The notes under the pieces are model-generated. The model was not told where the DNA came from and did no database searches. It saw nothing but the letters and a program-made list of their open reading frames with translations. The translations under genes were made by a program, and so were the position numbers. From Lacticaseibacillus suibinensis (GTDB lineage Bacteria > Bacillota > Bacilli > Lactobacillales > Lactobacillaceae), in the NCBI RefSeq assembly GCF_003946175.1, contig NZ_RHOK01000008.1:46450-110449 (forward strand): a stretch of DNA of 64,000 nucleotides, written 5' to 3'. How positions within the stretch are numbered: the stretch's first letter is position 1; the number at the start of each line of letters is the position of its first letter. This document shows positions 16,125 through 26,726 of this stretch, one piece after another.

Positions 16125-18734
16125 TTATTCGTTAGATTTCAACGCGCCGACCATGTCGATCCGCTGGAGCCGTTTATGTGTCACCAGCATCACAATGCCG
16201 GTGAACGCAAGCATCAGTAGCGTGGCCCAGACATAACTCATCGCGTGCAGCAACACTGGGAAAATGACCTGGGTGGTTTCCGCCTGATGCAAAATGTACC
16301 GCAGCAAGGCATACCCGACCCCATAACCAAAGCCAATCCCAACCAGCGTCATCACGATGTTTTCCCGCACAATATACATGGTCACTTCGCGGTCGTAGAA
16401 CCCTAGGACCTTGATGGTGGACAGTTCGCGAATGCGCTCGGACACGTTGATGTTGGTCAGGTTGTACAACACGACGAAGGACAATATCCCAGACAGCAAG
16501 ATGAAAATGAAGACAATGGGATTAAGTGAAGTCCCCATGTTGCTGATGCTTTGGGTGGCATCAGCCTTAAAGCTAGTCCCCAGCGCCGCCTCATCCTTGA
16601 GCAAACGGTGCGCGAGCTGTTGGCGCTGTTGATCGGACATTTTGGCCAGCTTGACCAGCAACGCATTGGTGGTTGGCGTCTGGCCAAAGGCTTTGGCATA
16701 CGCCGCGGGACTCATGTAGGCAAACACCCCGATGTAGTTCGTGGTGACGCCGCTTACCTTGACCTTGACCGCTTTTTTGCCCGCCCGGGTAAAGGTCAGG
16801 GTGTCGCCAGTTGTCACCTGCAACTTGTTGGCGATTTTTTGGCTGATGACTAGGCCTTTGGCGGGCAGAGCATATGTTTTGCCTTGATTGGCCAAGGTCA
16901 CGTAGCGGCTAAAGTGTGCGGCGCGCGGCGTAAACAAGTTGATATCGTTGATCTGTTCACCGTTAGCCTGCGCCTTGCCGCTGGTTTGGTTAATTGGCAA
17001 ACTACTTTGATACTTGCCGCTGGCTTTAATCAGGTCAATCGCGGTGGCTTGTTTATTCGCCGCCGCCAGCGCCACCGTGGCATCGTAGTGGAACACTTGG
17101 CCGTATTGCTGACTACCGGTGGCGCTAATCGAATCACGCAGGCCAAAGCCGGTCAAAATCAAACCAGTGCCGCCAGCGATGCCGACAATCGTCATGATCA
17201 TCCGACTCTTGTAGCGGAACAAGTTGCGATAAGAGACTTTTTCGTTAAAGCTCAAGTGCCGCCACAACGGGCGAATGCGCTCAAGCAAAATCCGTTTCGC
17301 CGACTTCGGGGCCCGCGGCCGCATCAACTCGGCCGGCCGTTCTGCCAGTTCACGGTGCGTGACCAGTGCCGCCGCGCCGACCGTCGCTACCAGCGAAAAG
17401 ACCACCGCAATCACAAGACTGCCGGTCATCACCGGAATGGTGGCGGTCATGGGAATGACTGCATCATAAAGCGACACAATGAACCGGGGCAAAGTGAGGT
17501 TGCCGGCCACGCCGCCAATGACGCCGCCGAGGAGGCCTGCCATCAGGGCATAAACGAGGTAGTTGCGAGCAATCGCCAAGCGGCCAAAGCCCAATGCCTT
17601 AAAGGTGCCAATTTGTCCGCGCGCTTCTTCCACCATCCGGGTGATGGTGGTGAAAGTAATCAAAGCCGCAATCAGGAAGAAGAACACTGGAAAGACATTG
17701 GCAATTGCGGCAATTCGGTCCGCACTGTCCCCAAACGCGGAAAAGCCAGGGAGATCTTCGCGGGTTTGCCAGGTGTATGTCGTTTGGGTCGCCGTTTTGG
17801 CCTCGCGCTTCGCAGCGGCCAGCTTCTTAGTGGCCGCAGTGAGCTGGGCCTGCTGCGCCGTGAGCTCAGGCGTGGTGGTCACCTGGCCGCCGGACGCGGC
17901 TTTAACTTGCGCCAACCCGGCGTCCAGCTGACTTTGCGCCGCTTGGAGCTTGGCTTCCTGCGCTGTGATGGGCGCGAGGGCTTGCGCATACAAGGCGGCA
18001 CTGCGGGTTTTGGCCCGCGTTTTGAACACCCGTTTCAACGCCGCCTTTTTCTTCGCCACTGCGCTTTGGTAGCTTGCCGCGTAGCTGTTCTTGTTTTGCA
18101 AACTAGCAAAACGAACATTAAGCTGCGTAGCCACGGTCAAATTCATTTGCTGGACAGGAATGTAGGCAAAAAAGCGGACTTTGCCATCCCCGACATTGGC
18201 GGCGCCGCGCTCGTTGTTGTCGACATACTGCGGCGAATCGGCAAAGCCAACAATCTTGTAGGTGCGCCGTTTGAGCTTGGCATCGTTGCTAAAGGTCAAG
18301 GTTTGGCCTAGTTTGTACCCGTAATCGGCCTTGGCGCGCTGATCCAACACGATTTGGTTGGCTTGCCTGGGCAAGTGGCCACTGCGCAGCACCAGGTGGT
18401 TTTGCTTGGCGGTTTTTTGGTAGCCGTAAAGCGCAATCGCCCAGTCGTCTTTGCCGCCAGTAACATACTTAAACTTGGCCAGTTCGGCTTTTGCCCCACT
18501 GACTTTTTCGGCAGTACGAACATCAGCCGCCGTGAAGCCGGTCGACGAAAACAGCTGCACATCACTGAGGTGCTCGTTTTTCACCGTTTGATCCATCGAA
18601 TCGGTCAGACCCGGGCCGGCGCCTTGAATGCCAACGAAAGTCAACGTACCGAGCAAAATAATCAAAACAATGGCGATAAAGCGGCCTTTATTGGCCCCAA
18701 TTTCACGCCACATATTGCGATGCATGGGTGTCAT
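16125..18734 (-). CDS. ABC transporter permease with two FtsX domains
   Basis: 869 aa MacB/LolC-superfamily permease. A membrane segment lies near the N-terminus (FIAIVLIILLGTLTFVGI), followed by a large extracellular part with a coiled-coil-like Ala/Gln/Lys-rich stretch (about 250-330). The first FtsX domain is at about 360-480 and the second at about 740-860. Such permeases drive mechanotransmission to export peptides, lipids or drugs. The start at ATG 18734 follows AGGGGGCGG, 13 bp after the ATPase gene stop. A divergent TetR gene suggests inducible efflux. Confidence 0.9.
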   Translation of the reverse strand: MTPMHRNMWREIGANKGRFIAIVLIILLGTLTFVGIQGAGPGLTDSMDQTVKNEHLSDVQLFSSTGFTAADVRTAEKVSGAKAELAKFKYVTGGKDDWAIALYGYQKTAKQNHLVLRSGHLPRQANQIVLDQRAKADYGYKLGQTLTFSNDAKLKRRTYKIVGFADSPQYVDNNERGAANVGDGKVRFFAYIPVQQMNLTVATQLNVRFASLQNKNSYAASYQSAVAKKKAALKRVFKTRAKTRSAALYAQALAPITAQEAKLQAAQSQLDAGLAQVKAASGGQVTTTPELTAQQAQLTAATKKLAAAKREAKTATQTTYTWQTREDLPGFSAFGDSADRIAAIANVFPVFFFLIAALITFTTITRMVEEARGQIGTFKALGFGRLAIARNYLVYALMAGLLGGVIGGVAGNLTLPRFIVSLYDAVIPMTATIPVMTGSLVIAVVFSLVATVGAAALVTHRELAERPAELMRPRAPKSAKRILLERIRPLWRHLSFNEKVSYRNLFRYKSRMIMTIVGIAGGTGLILTGFGLRDSISATGSQQYGQVFHYDATVALAAANKQATAIDLIKASGKYQSSLPINQTSGKAQANGEQINDINLFTPRAAHFSRYVTLANQGKTYALPAKGLVISQKIANKLQVTTGDTLTFTRAGKKAVKVKVSGVTTNYIGVFAYMSPAAYAKAFGQTPTTNALLVKLAKMSDQQRQQLAHRLLKDEAALGTSFKADATQSISNMGTSLNPIVFIFILLSGILSFVVLYNLTNINVSERIRELSTIKVLGFYDREVTMYIVRENIVMTLVGIGFGYGVGYALLRYILHQAETTQVIFPVLLHAMSYVWATLLMLAFTGIVMLVTHKRLQRIDMVGALKSNE

Positions 18735-18747
18735 GAACGCCGCCCCC

Positions 18748-19449
18748 TTACCATTCAATCTCGGCGACAGGCGTAGGATGCGGATTATCCACCACTGACC
18801 GGACGCTACCGTCATTAATGCGAATCACCCGATCCGCCATTTTAGCCAAAGCGGCATTGTGGCTGATGATCAGCACGGTTTTACCATCGCGGCGGGAAGC
18901 ATCTTGCAACAGCTGGAGGACCTGCTTACCGGTTTCGTAATCCAAAGCGCCGGTTGGTTCATCGCACAGCAGAAGCTTCGGATTTTTGGCCAAGGCGCGG
19001 GCAATTGCGACGCGTTGCTGCTCACCGCCGGAGAGCTGCGACGGAAAATTGTCAATGCGATCACCCAGCCCTACCGCCTTGAGGGTGGCCTCGGCATCCA
19101 AGGCATCTGGCACGATAGAATTCGCCAGTTCAACGTTTTCTTTGGTGGTGAGGTTGGGAATCAGGTTGTAAAACTGGAAGACGAAGCCGACACTATCACG
19201 CCGGTACGCAGTGAGTTGCTTATCGTTGAAGCGGGCAATATCGACGCCATCCACCACGACTTGGCCACTGGTGGGAACGTCCATCCCGCCTAAAATGTTC
19301 AGCACCGTCGACTTGCCGGCACCACTGGGGCCCAGAATCACCGTCAGCTGGCCTTCCTCGCAGTTGAACGACACATCATTGTTGGCGAGAATTTTGGTTT
19401 CGCCCATTTGATACTGCTTGGTTTCATTGCGAACTTCGATATATGCCAT
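18748..19449 (-). CDS. ABC transporter ATPase, MacB/LolD type
   Basis: 233 aa. Walker [10 protein letters not shown] (about 40), Q-loop FVFQFYN, signature [15 protein letters not shown] (about 142), Walker [13 protein letters not shown] and switch His in IISHNAAL. It energises the FtsX-type permease encoded 13 bp downstream. ATG 19449 follows GGAGG. The promoter region carries a perfect palindrome shared with the divergent TetR gene. Confidence 0.93.
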   Translation of the reverse strand: MAYIEVRNETKQYQMGETKILANNDVSFNCEEGQLTVILGPSGAGKSTVLNILGGMDVPTSGQVVVDGVDIARFNDKQLTAYRRDSVGFVFQFYNLIPNLTTKENVELANSIVPDALDAEATLKAVGLGDRIDNFPSQLSGGEQQRVAIARALAKNPKLLLCDEPTGALDYETGKQVLQLLQDASRRDGKTVLIISHNAALAKMADRVIRINDGSVRSVVDNPHPTPVAEIEW

Positions 19450-19482
19450 GACCAGCCTCCATCTTTTCAACACACTGTTGGT

Positions 19483-19498
19483 ATAATAAGATTATTAT
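19483..19498. promoter_or_regulatory. Probable TetR operator
   Basis: A perfect 7-2-7 inverted repeat, ATAATAA-GA-TTATTAT, in the 142-bp region between the ABC operon and the tetR-like gene. It overlaps -10-like sequences on both strands, so binding would block both transcripts. Confidence 0.55.
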
Positions 19499-19591
19499 GC
19501 AAGGTTCAGGCGGCAGGTGCAACCGCCAATCACCGCCCATGTGTCATTAAATCAACATCTCCTCGTTAACTGTTGGAAAGAAGGAAAAACT

Positions 19592-20149
19592 ATGGTTGGC
19601 ACTAAAAATAATCGCCGCGCGCAAGCGACCAAACAGCAGTTGCAAGCCGCGTTGCTGCAGCTCCTCCAAACCAAACCACTTGCCCATATCACCGTGACGG
19701 AAATCTGCCAGGTGGCCGATGTGAACCGCGGCACGTTCTATACCCACTACCGCGATCCGGCTGATTTATTTGCGGTGATCGAAACCGACCTCGTCGCGAG
19801 GGTCACTGCGCTCATCGACCAGCAAGATGCCCGCCCCGAGGCTTGGCTCACTCAAATTCTGACTTTACTCAAGCAAAACGAAACCGCCACCGCCATTATC
19901 ATCAGTGAACTCACCGAAAGCCCGGTGCTGCAAGCCCTGCTCCTGCCAATCAAAGCCGCGTCGCTGAAAGATTATGCTGCGCGGTTTAATGAACACGACC
20001 CGGCGGTTTTGGCCTACTATTTCGAATTCTTCCTCAGCGGCGCGGTGCGCGTGATCACCCGCTGGCTGCAAACCGGCGCTCAGCAAACGCCAGCCCAAAT
20101 CGCCCAAGTCATCACGCGCAGCGCCGGCATGCAGCAAGCAAATCATTAG
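19592..20149 (+). CDS. TetR-family transcriptional regulator
   Basis: 185 aa. The N-terminal HTH spans about residues 10-55 (ATKQQLQAALLQLLQ, then ITVTEICQVADVNRGTFYTH, ending HYRDPADLF). The C-terminal ligand domain resembles the TetR_C_8 type of Firmicutes. Divergent from the FtsX-type transporter, whose likely repressor it is. ATG 19592 follows AGAAGGAAAAA; upstream in-frame codons have no ribosome-binding site. Confidence 0.9.
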   Translation: MVGTKNNRRAQATKQQLQAALLQLLQTKPLAHITVTEICQVADVNRGTFYTHYRDPADLFAVIETDLVARVTALIDQQDARPEAWLTQILTLLKQNETATAIIISELTESPVLQALLLPIKAASLKDYAARFNEHDPAVLAYYFEFFLSGAVRVITRWLQTGAQQTPAQIAQVITRSAGMQQANH

Positions 20150-20211
20150 CGGCCCGGGCCATGTGCCTCGTATAATAAGCGCGTGATTAGAACGCTTAAA
20201 GGAGGCGCAGT

Positions 20212-20772
20212 ATGACTCAAACGCTTGGTATTCTAGTCGGTAGCTTGCGACAAAATTCGTATAACCGCATCGTCGCCGACACTTTTCGCTCGCTGATCCC
20301 CAGCCAGTATGACGTGACGGAAATCGCCATCGCACATTTACCCTTTTACAATGAAGACTTGGACACCACCCAGCCGCCAGTGGCTTGGACCGATTTTCGG
20401 CAAACGGCCCAAGGCGTGGCTGGTATTCTGATCTTCAGTCCTGAATATAATCGCGGTGTCCCGGCGGTGTTGAAAAACGCCTTCGATGTCGGCTCCCGGC
20501 CGCGGGGCCAGAATGTCTTTGCCGGCAAACCGGCGCTGGTGGTCACAGCTTCGCCTGGGGCAATTGGCGGGTACGCCGCTAACAACAGCATTCGCCAGAC
20601 GCTGACTTTCCTGGACATGCCAACCCTCCAGCAACCCGAGGCCTATATCGGCAGCGTGAACGCCCACCTGAGTGAGGATGGCGGCAAGCCGCACTTCAAG
20701 CCTGACACCGTCGATTTCTTCAGTCTGATCGTCGAACGCTACATCGCCTTTTTTGAAAAAATTACCGCCTAA
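20212..20772 (+). CDS. NADPH-dependent FMN reductase
   Basis: 186 aa flavodoxin-fold reductase with the phosphate loop GSLRQNSYNR (residues 9-18) and FSPEYNRGVPAVLKNAFDVG (about 79-98), close to azoreductase/chromate-reductase-like proteins. AAAGGAGG precedes the ATG; a TATAAT lies at 20171. Paralogue of the gene at 8035. A perfect 17-bp-stem terminator follows. Confidence 0.9.
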   Translation: MTQTLGILVGSLRQNSYNRIVADTFRSLIPSQYDVTEIAIAHLPFYNEDLDTTQPPVAWTDFRQTAQGVAGILIFSPEYNRGVPAVLKNAFDVGSRPRGQNVFAGKPALVVTASPGAIGGYAANNSIRQTLTFLDMPTLQQPEAYIGSVNAHLSEDGGKPHFKPDTVDFFSLIVERYIAFFEKITA

Positions 20773-20775
20773 ACA

Positions 20776-20815
20776 AACAGCGCCATGAATCCGAGGCTGG
20801 ATTCATGGCGCTGTT
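20776..20815. terminator. Terminator hairpin
   Basis: AACAGCGCCATGAATCC and its perfect complement around a six-base loop, between convergent genes. Confidence 0.88.
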
Positions 20816-20831
20816 CGTTTGGATAAGCGTG

Positions 20832-21500
20832 TTACAGTTTCACGCCTTGCACAGCATGGGCGTAAGTCCAATCAAGCAAAGGCCTCACTTCACCATTCTT
20901 GTCATAAACGGCAATTAATTCATTCCACTCACTCCAGATGGTGAGCGGGACATTTATTAAACCGGCTCCCCCATCAATCATCACTTTATTAGCAGCTAGA
21001 GTGGCCGACCGTTTATTGCCGTCCCAGAAAATCTGCTGGCGCATGTCGTGATACATGAGTCGCATGGCCTTTTCTGTGGTGGATTTATCTGACGCCATGA
21101 GATCAGTCAACCATTTTTCTTCGGCTTGTTCATCAATCATCGGCGGCACCCAATCGTTTTCATCGCCAATGTCGACTGCTCCCTGACCGCTACGGAGCTC
21201 ACCAGGAATCAAGGCATCGTATTTAGCCACGATTAAATTGATATTCTGCTCAATCTGAAGCGAGATGGCAGCATTCTCTTGCGTGATATAGTCCCAACCG
21301 CGTTTGATCTGAACAATGGTATTGCTGTCGTCAAGGGAGACGCCATTGACACCAAGCCCCCGCATAATGGCCTGAGTTTGTGATAACGAAACTACAATGC
21401 CTTCAAAAAGAGCGTTGGTTTGAACCAACAGATTAATATTTATATGAGCCAATTGCCGATTTTCTTCAGGAGATAATTGCACCTTGTCAACATACTCCAT
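20832..21500 (-). CDS. Fic-family protein, degenerate active site
   Basis: About 222 aa from ATG 21500. The Fic core is recognisable as QIFWDGNKRSATLAANKVM (about 163-181), compared with the AMPylator consensus HxFx(D/E)GNxRxxR. The anion-binding GNKR is kept, but the position of the catalytic His holds Gln. It may therefore lack normal AMP-transferase activity. The open frame runs on to 21593 across the csp terminator and no ribosome-binding site is convincing, so the start is uncertain; a GTG at 21512 is an alternative. Confidence 0.72.
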   Translation of the reverse strand: MEYVDKVQLSPEENRQLAHININLLVQTNALFEGIVVSLSQTQAIMRGLGVNGVSLDDSNTIVQIKRGWDYITQENAAISLQIEQNINLIVAKYDALIPGELRSGQGAVDIGDENDWVPPMIDEQAEEKWLTDLMASDKSTTEKAMRLMYHDMRQQIFWDGNKRSATLAANKVMIDGGAGLINVPLTIWSEWNELIAVYDKNGEVRPLLDWTYAHAVQGVKL

Positions 21501-21549
21501 TTTATTCGCCACACTTTCTGAGGGGATTGCTGCATTCGGTGTGCTGAAC

Positions 21550-21588
21550 AAAAAAACACCCTCCCGTCGCAATGACGAGAAGGTGCTT
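21550..21588 (-). terminator. Terminator of cold shock gene
   Basis: On the minus strand CACCTTCTCGTC pairs with GACGGGAGGGTG (two G-U pairs), followed by seven T. It lies directly after the csp stop codon. Confidence 0.85.
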
Positions 21589-21600
21589 CCCACGCTGATA

Positions 21601-21801
21601 TTACAGCTTGGTAACGTTGGCAGCCTGAGGGCCGCGGTCGCTTTGTTCTACTTCGAAGCTAACAGCTTGGCCTTCGTCAAGCGTCTTGTAGCCGTCGCCT
21701 TGGATAGCGGAGAAGTGAACGAAAACGTCTTTGCCGTCTTCACCAGTGATGAAGCCGTAACCTTTGTCAGCGTTGAACCATTTAACAGTACCTTGTTGCA
21801 T
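21601..21801 (-). CDS. cspA: Cold shock protein, CspA family
   Basis: 66 aa single cold-shock domain. RNP1 is KGYGFI (residues 13-18) and RNP2 is VFVHFSAI (26-33), the nucleic-acid-binding strands. It acts as an RNA chaperone. AAGGAG lies 11 bases before the ATG, and an AT-rich untranslated leader precedes it, as in other csp genes where the leader senses cold. Confidence 0.96.
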   Translation of the reverse strand: MQQGTVKWFNADKGYGFITGEDGKDVFVHFSAIQGDGYKTLDEGQAVSFEVEQSDRGPQAANVTKL

Positions 21802-21980
21802 AATGAGTGAATCTCCTTCATTAAAAACCTATAGTGACAAAAACAACTGGTAATCGCTGAAAGGAAATCCATTATGCAAGAACACAATTGTTTCAGTTCA
21901 TCAATTACTAGGTTCAGTGTACCACAGCCAGCAGGGAAAAACTATTTTTTTATCAGGCAGCGAAGGGTGGTCGCTCCTAG

Positions 21981-22034
21981 CCGGATGGGTAGCCTAGCTG
22001 ACGGCGAGGCCTTAAGCTAGGCTAGCCACTCCGG
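21981..22034. repeat. Palindromic intergenic repeat, unit C (inverted)
   Basis: CCGGATGGGTAGCCTAGCT pairs with AAGCTAGGCTAGCCACTCCGG. Its reverse complement matches units A and B, including the tail (GGCTAGGAGCGACC and CGCTGCCTG). It lies between the divergent csp and membrane-protein genes; the 380-bp gap 21802-22181 holds otherwise only the csp leader and a promoter. Confidence 0.65.
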
Positions 22035-22181
22035 CGTTGGCCGACCTGAGCGCAACTCCAGGCAGCGACGGGCGCTTGGCGGGAGGTGTGGCCTAACCCT
22101 CCGTTATTTCCCCATCCCCCCGTGCAGAACCCCGGCGTCTATGGTATTTTAAGGTTACTATTAGATAGAAAGAGGATCACC

Positions 22182-22721
22182 ATGCAAGACATTTCACCGT
22201 TAACCATCCGCCCTAGCCTGTTTCATCTCATCTTCCAGTTGCTGTTCGGCGGCGCCTTCGCTGTGGCGGCCTGCGTGATTATTCTACAGCAAGGCCGCTT
22301 ACAACTGGGGGCCAATAACGCCACGTTCGGCGCGATATTAATCACATTAGGAATTTTCGGCCTGGCGTTAACCGTCTTGTTTTTAGTCGTCCAAGGCATT
22401 CGCAAGGCCAAGCAGCCTAGTTTGATCTTTGATCATGACGGCATTCGCGACAACAGCAATGTCTTCACGCTGAAAAGCAACTTTCTCCCTTGGGCCAACA
22501 TCCGCGGCATGGAGGTGATTCATTCCACCCTGATCTTGAAAGTGCAAAATCCGCCGCGCCAGCGTCGCAACGCGTTAATGAAGCAAATCAGTCGGGAATT
22601 TGATGCGAACTACACCATCGACATCAATTTAATCAGCGATGCTGAACATGCTGCCTTAGTCCAAATTGCCAACACCCTAGATCGCAAAACTGGCATCTGG
22701 CGCGATTTAGGTGAGCATTAG
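22182..22721 (+). CDS. Two-TM membrane protein, possibly STM3941-like
   Basis: 179 aa. Two hydrophobic helices (about residues 14-34 and 45-68) are followed by a cytosolic domain of mixed strands (LIFDHDGIRDNSN, then FLPWANIRGMEVI and TIDINLISDAEH). The layout is reminiscent of STM3941-family proteins of lactobacilli, but I cannot confirm it. ATG 22182 follows AGAGGATC. No clear functional partner. Confidence 0.75.
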   Translation: MQDISPLTIRPSLFHLIFQLLFGGAFAVAACVIILQQGRLQLGANNATFGAILITLGIFGLALTVLFLVVQGIRKAKQPSLIFDHDGIRDNSNVFTLKSNFLPWANIRGMEVIHSTLILKVQNPPRQRRNALMKQISREFDANYTIDINLISDAEHAALVQIANTLDRKTGIWRDLGEH

Positions 22722-22728
22722 ACCAAGC

Positions 22729-22779
22729 AAAAAGCTGTTCGTCCTCTGCAAAATTGCAGCGGCGCGAGCAGCTTTTTTT
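22729..22779. terminator. Bidirectional terminator
   Basis: AAAAGCTGTTCG pairs with CGAGCAGCTTTT, with a smaller inner hairpin. It separates the membrane protein gene from convergent gdhA. Confidence 0.8.
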
Positions 22780-22787
22780 GAGTCCGT

Positions 22788-24194
<1,407 letters not shown>

Positions 24195-24213
24195 TTATTT
24201 GCTTTATCAGATT

Positions 24214-24258
24214 AAAAAACGGACGAAGCACAGTATTTCTGCTTTCATCCGTTTTATT
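24214..24258 (-). terminator. Terminator of sstT
   Basis: AAAACGGA and GAAGCA pair with TGCTTTC and TCCGTTTT. It lies between the sstT stop (24330) and the gdhA start. Confidence 0.78.
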
Positions 24259-24329
24259 TGTTCGTGTTTTTTCTGACATGCCGGATACATCAAAGGATGC
24301 GTTCCCACCTGATAACCGACTTAACCAGA

Positions 24330-25607
24330 TCAAGCAGGACGTTTTGCGGCCACCGCCGGATCCGCCTTGCCTTCTGCGCGACGGATGGCGGCGCTGATAT
24401 CGACTGGATGGCCCTTCTTGCGAGCATCGGCGTATTCGGCCGTAGCAGTGAACAACAAATCAGAAGCTGAGTTAACGGCAGTTTCGACAGAATCCTGAAT
24501 GACCCCAATCACGAAACCGACGCCGACGACCTGCATGGCCACATCGTTAGAAATCCCGAACAAGCTCGCGGCCATCGGAATAATCAACAGCGAACCCCCA
24601 GCAATGCCAGAAGCGCCGGTGGCGGCGAGGGCCGTCAGCACGCAGAGAATGAACGCCAGCGGGAAGGACACTTGAATGCCCAGCGTTGCACACGCCGCCA
24701 AGGTCATGACAGACACCGTAATCGCCGCCCCGCCACTATTGGCCGAACCGCCCAGCGGAATCGACACGGAATAAGATTCCTTATTCAAACCTAGGTCTTC
24801 GCAGGCCTGCAAGTTAATCGGAATATTAACGGCAGAACTGCGCGTGAAGAAGGCCGGAATTCCGGACCGCTTCAGCGTCCAGAAGGTCAGCGGAAATGGA
24901 TTTTGCCGCGTGTAGGCGAACGTCATCAGGGGGTAGACCACCAAATAGACAAAAGTCATCGTGCCCACGAGCAGCACCACCAGCTTCCCATACTGGGCGA
25001 TGCCGGCAAAGCCGGTTTCGCTGATGGTGGTGTAAACCAACCCGGCAATCCCAAATGGCGCCAGCTCAATCACGAGCTGCGCCACATGGGTGATGGCACC
25101 AGAGATTTCAGTGATCACCTTGCGCGTTTCTTTCGAGGTCAACCGCAAGGCAAAACCAATCATCAAGGCCCAGAACAAAATGGACAGGTAATTAGCATTC
25201 ACAATCGCATTTAGCGGATTGCCCACCGCATTGGTTAACAAATCCGACAACACTTTACTTAAACTCTTCGGCGCCGCGGCCACGGCTGCCGCTTTTGGCA
25301 GGACCAGCTTCACGGGGAACAGATAAGAAGCACCCACGGCGGCAAATGCCGAGAGCAAGGTTGCACTCAAGTAAAGCACAATCACAGTGCCAAAATGATT
25401 TTCACCGCCGGACTTGTAGCCAGACACCGCCGACATAATTAGGAAGAACACCATCACTGGGGCAATCCCCTTTAAGGCACCGACGAACAATTCGCCTAAC
25501 AGCCCAATCCCGCTCCATGAGGGTACGATCACCGCTAACAATGCCCCAATGACGAGGCCAATTAAAATTCTAACAATCAATGATACCGATCGATATTTTG
25601 CAAACAT
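24330..25607 (-). CDS. sstT: Serine/threonine:Na+ symporter
   Basis: 425 aa dicarboxylate/amino acid:cation symporter of the DAACS family. About eight hydrophobic helices, with the serine-rich re-entrant loop IPLGGSANSGGAA (about 285) and the conserved helix TGASGIAGGSLLI (about 340). It takes up serine and threonine with Na+. ATG 25607 follows AAGGAG; the frame upstream of it has no ribosome-binding site. Monocistronic, divergent from scrK. Confidence 0.93.
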   Translation of the reverse strand: MFAKYRSVSLIVRILIGLVIGALLAVIVPSWSGIGLLGELFVGALKGIAPVMVFFLIMSAVSGYKSGGENHFGTVIVLYLSATLLSAFAAVGASYLFPVKLVLPKAAAVAAAPKSLSKVLSDLLTNAVGNPLNAIVNANYLSILFWALMIGFALRLTSKETRKVITEISGAITHVAQLVIELAPFGIAGLVYTTISETGFAGIAQYGKLVVLLVGTMTFVYLVVYPLMTFAYTRQNPFPLTFWTLKRSGIPAFFTRSSAVNIPINLQACEDLGLNKESYSVSIPLGGSANSGGAAITVSVMTLAACATLGIQVSFPLAFILCVLTALAATGASGIAGGSLLIIPMAASLFGISNDVAMQVVGVGFVIGVIQDSVETAVNSASDLLFTATAEYADARKKGHPVDISAAIRRAEGKADPAVAAKRPA

Positions 25608-25688
25608 GGCAATCGCTCCTTCTAAGTTAATAGTAGCGATTGTACACGATGTAAAAACATCTGTCCAGTAAATATGTACATTAAATAG

Positions 25689-25709
25689 GACCAATTTTCA
25701 AAATTGGTC
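25689..25709. promoter_or_regulatory. 21-bp perfect palindrome between sstT and scrK
   Basis: GACCAATTTT-C-AAAATTGGTC. Placed in the 163-bp divergent region. It could be an operator for either gene or a short hairpin; no regulator gene adjoins it. Confidence 0.45.
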
Positions 25710-25742
25710 TAGCATCGGGGGCAAAACAGCGCTATTCTATAG

Positions 25743-25756
25743 TGAAAACGATTACT
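25743..25756 (+). promoter_or_regulatory. Candidate cre site (CcpA)
   Basis: TGAAAACGATTACT matches the catabolite-responsive element consensus TGWAANCGNTNWCA with one mismatch. It lies 14 bases before scrK, where CcpA binding would repress this sugar kinase gene when glucose is present. Confidence 0.5.
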
Positions 25757-25770
25757 AAGGACGTGAAAAA

Positions 25771-26640
25771 ATGATTTTTGGTTCAATTGAAGCGGGTGGC
25801 ACAAAATTTGTCTGCGCCACAGGGACGGCGGATGGTACGGTGATTGCGCAAACACGGATTCCGACCACGACCCCGGAAGAAACGATTCCGCAAGTGATTG
25901 CCTTTTTTAAGGCTAATCCCGTGTCGGCCATTGGTATTGGCACTTTTGGCCCGGCCGACATTGATCCAGAATCGTCACGGTATGGCTACATCACCTCCAC
26001 GCCGAAGCCCGGCTGGCGTGATTACGATTTTCTCGGCACCATGCAGGCGGCAATTGATGTGCCTTACGCCTTCACCACTGATGTCAATGAAGCGGGCTAT
26101 GCCGAGTGGAAGGCTGGCGCTGGCAAAGGCCATAAGAATGTCCTGTACTGGACCGTTGGCACCGGTATTGGCGCTGGCTACATTCACGAGGGCAAGCTGC
26201 TACAAGGCTATTCCAATCCTGAAATGGGTCACATTTTCCTCCAGCGCGACCCCAGCGATACCTACAAAGGCCGCTGCCCGTTCCATGGCAACCAATGCCT
26301 GGAAGGCCTAGCCGCTGGTCCCGCCGTTGAAGAACGGGCCGGGAAAAAAGGCACTGAGCTGAAGCCAGATGATCCGGCCTGGGAATTGGAAGCTGGCTAT
26401 CTGGCGCAAGCTTGCCTAGATGCCGCCATGATTTTGTCCCCTGATATCATTATTTTTGGCGGGGGCATTATGCACCAGGAACAACTCCTCCCCATGATTC
26501 GCGAAAAGTTCCGCGACTATGTCCAAGGCTACATTGACACCCCGCCGCTTGATGACTACATCGTGCGCATCGGCCTCAATGACGAAGCTGGTGTCATGGG
26601 CGGTCTGCTGCTGGCCGCCGACGCCTACGCAGCCAACTAA
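25771..26640 (+). CDS. scrK: Fructokinase, ROK family
   Basis: 289 aa. N-terminal phosphate-binding GSIEAGGTKFVC; sugar-binding ISTP-like stretch YITSTPKPGWRDYDF; zinc site with H and three further ligands in GHIFLQRD and GRCPFHGNQCLEGL (about 152-180); ATP-binding IIFGGGIMHQ (about 228). It phosphorylates fructose to fructose-6-phosphate. Not beside a sucrose operon. A cre-like site lies upstream. Confidence 0.93.
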   Translation: MIFGSIEAGGTKFVCATGTADGTVIAQTRIPTTTPEETIPQVIAFFKANPVSAIGIGTFGPADIDPESSRYGYITSTPKPGWRDYDFLGTMQAAIDVPYAFTTDVNEAGYAEWKAGAGKGHKNVLYWTVGTGIGAGYIHEGKLLQGYSNPEMGHIFLQRDPSDTYKGRCPFHGNQCLEGLAAGPAVEERAGKKGTELKPDDPAWELEAGYLAQACLDAAMILSPDIIIFGGGIMHQEQLLPMIREKFRDYVQGYIDTPPLDDYIVRIGLNDEAGVMGGLLLAADAYAAN

Positions 26641-26666
26641 CCGCGGCGCAAAGCCTTGATGAAACC

Positions 26667-26718
26667 AAAAACCGATCCCCAAATCAAACTACAAGTTTGG
26701 TTTGGCGATCGGTTTTTT
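26667..26718. terminator. Bidirectional terminator
   Basis: AAAAACCGATC, then CCAAATCAAACT, pair with AGTTTGGTTTGG and GATCGGTTTTTT. Between convergent scrK and lpdD. Confidence 0.88.
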
Positions 26719-26726
26719 GACGTGCT

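Noticed and set aside
16884..18311. 475-codon open frame on the plus strand
   Set aside because: It lies entirely antisense to the FtsX-type permease, is rich in Arg/His/Gln as expected of a high-GC shadow frame, and has no ribosome-binding site.
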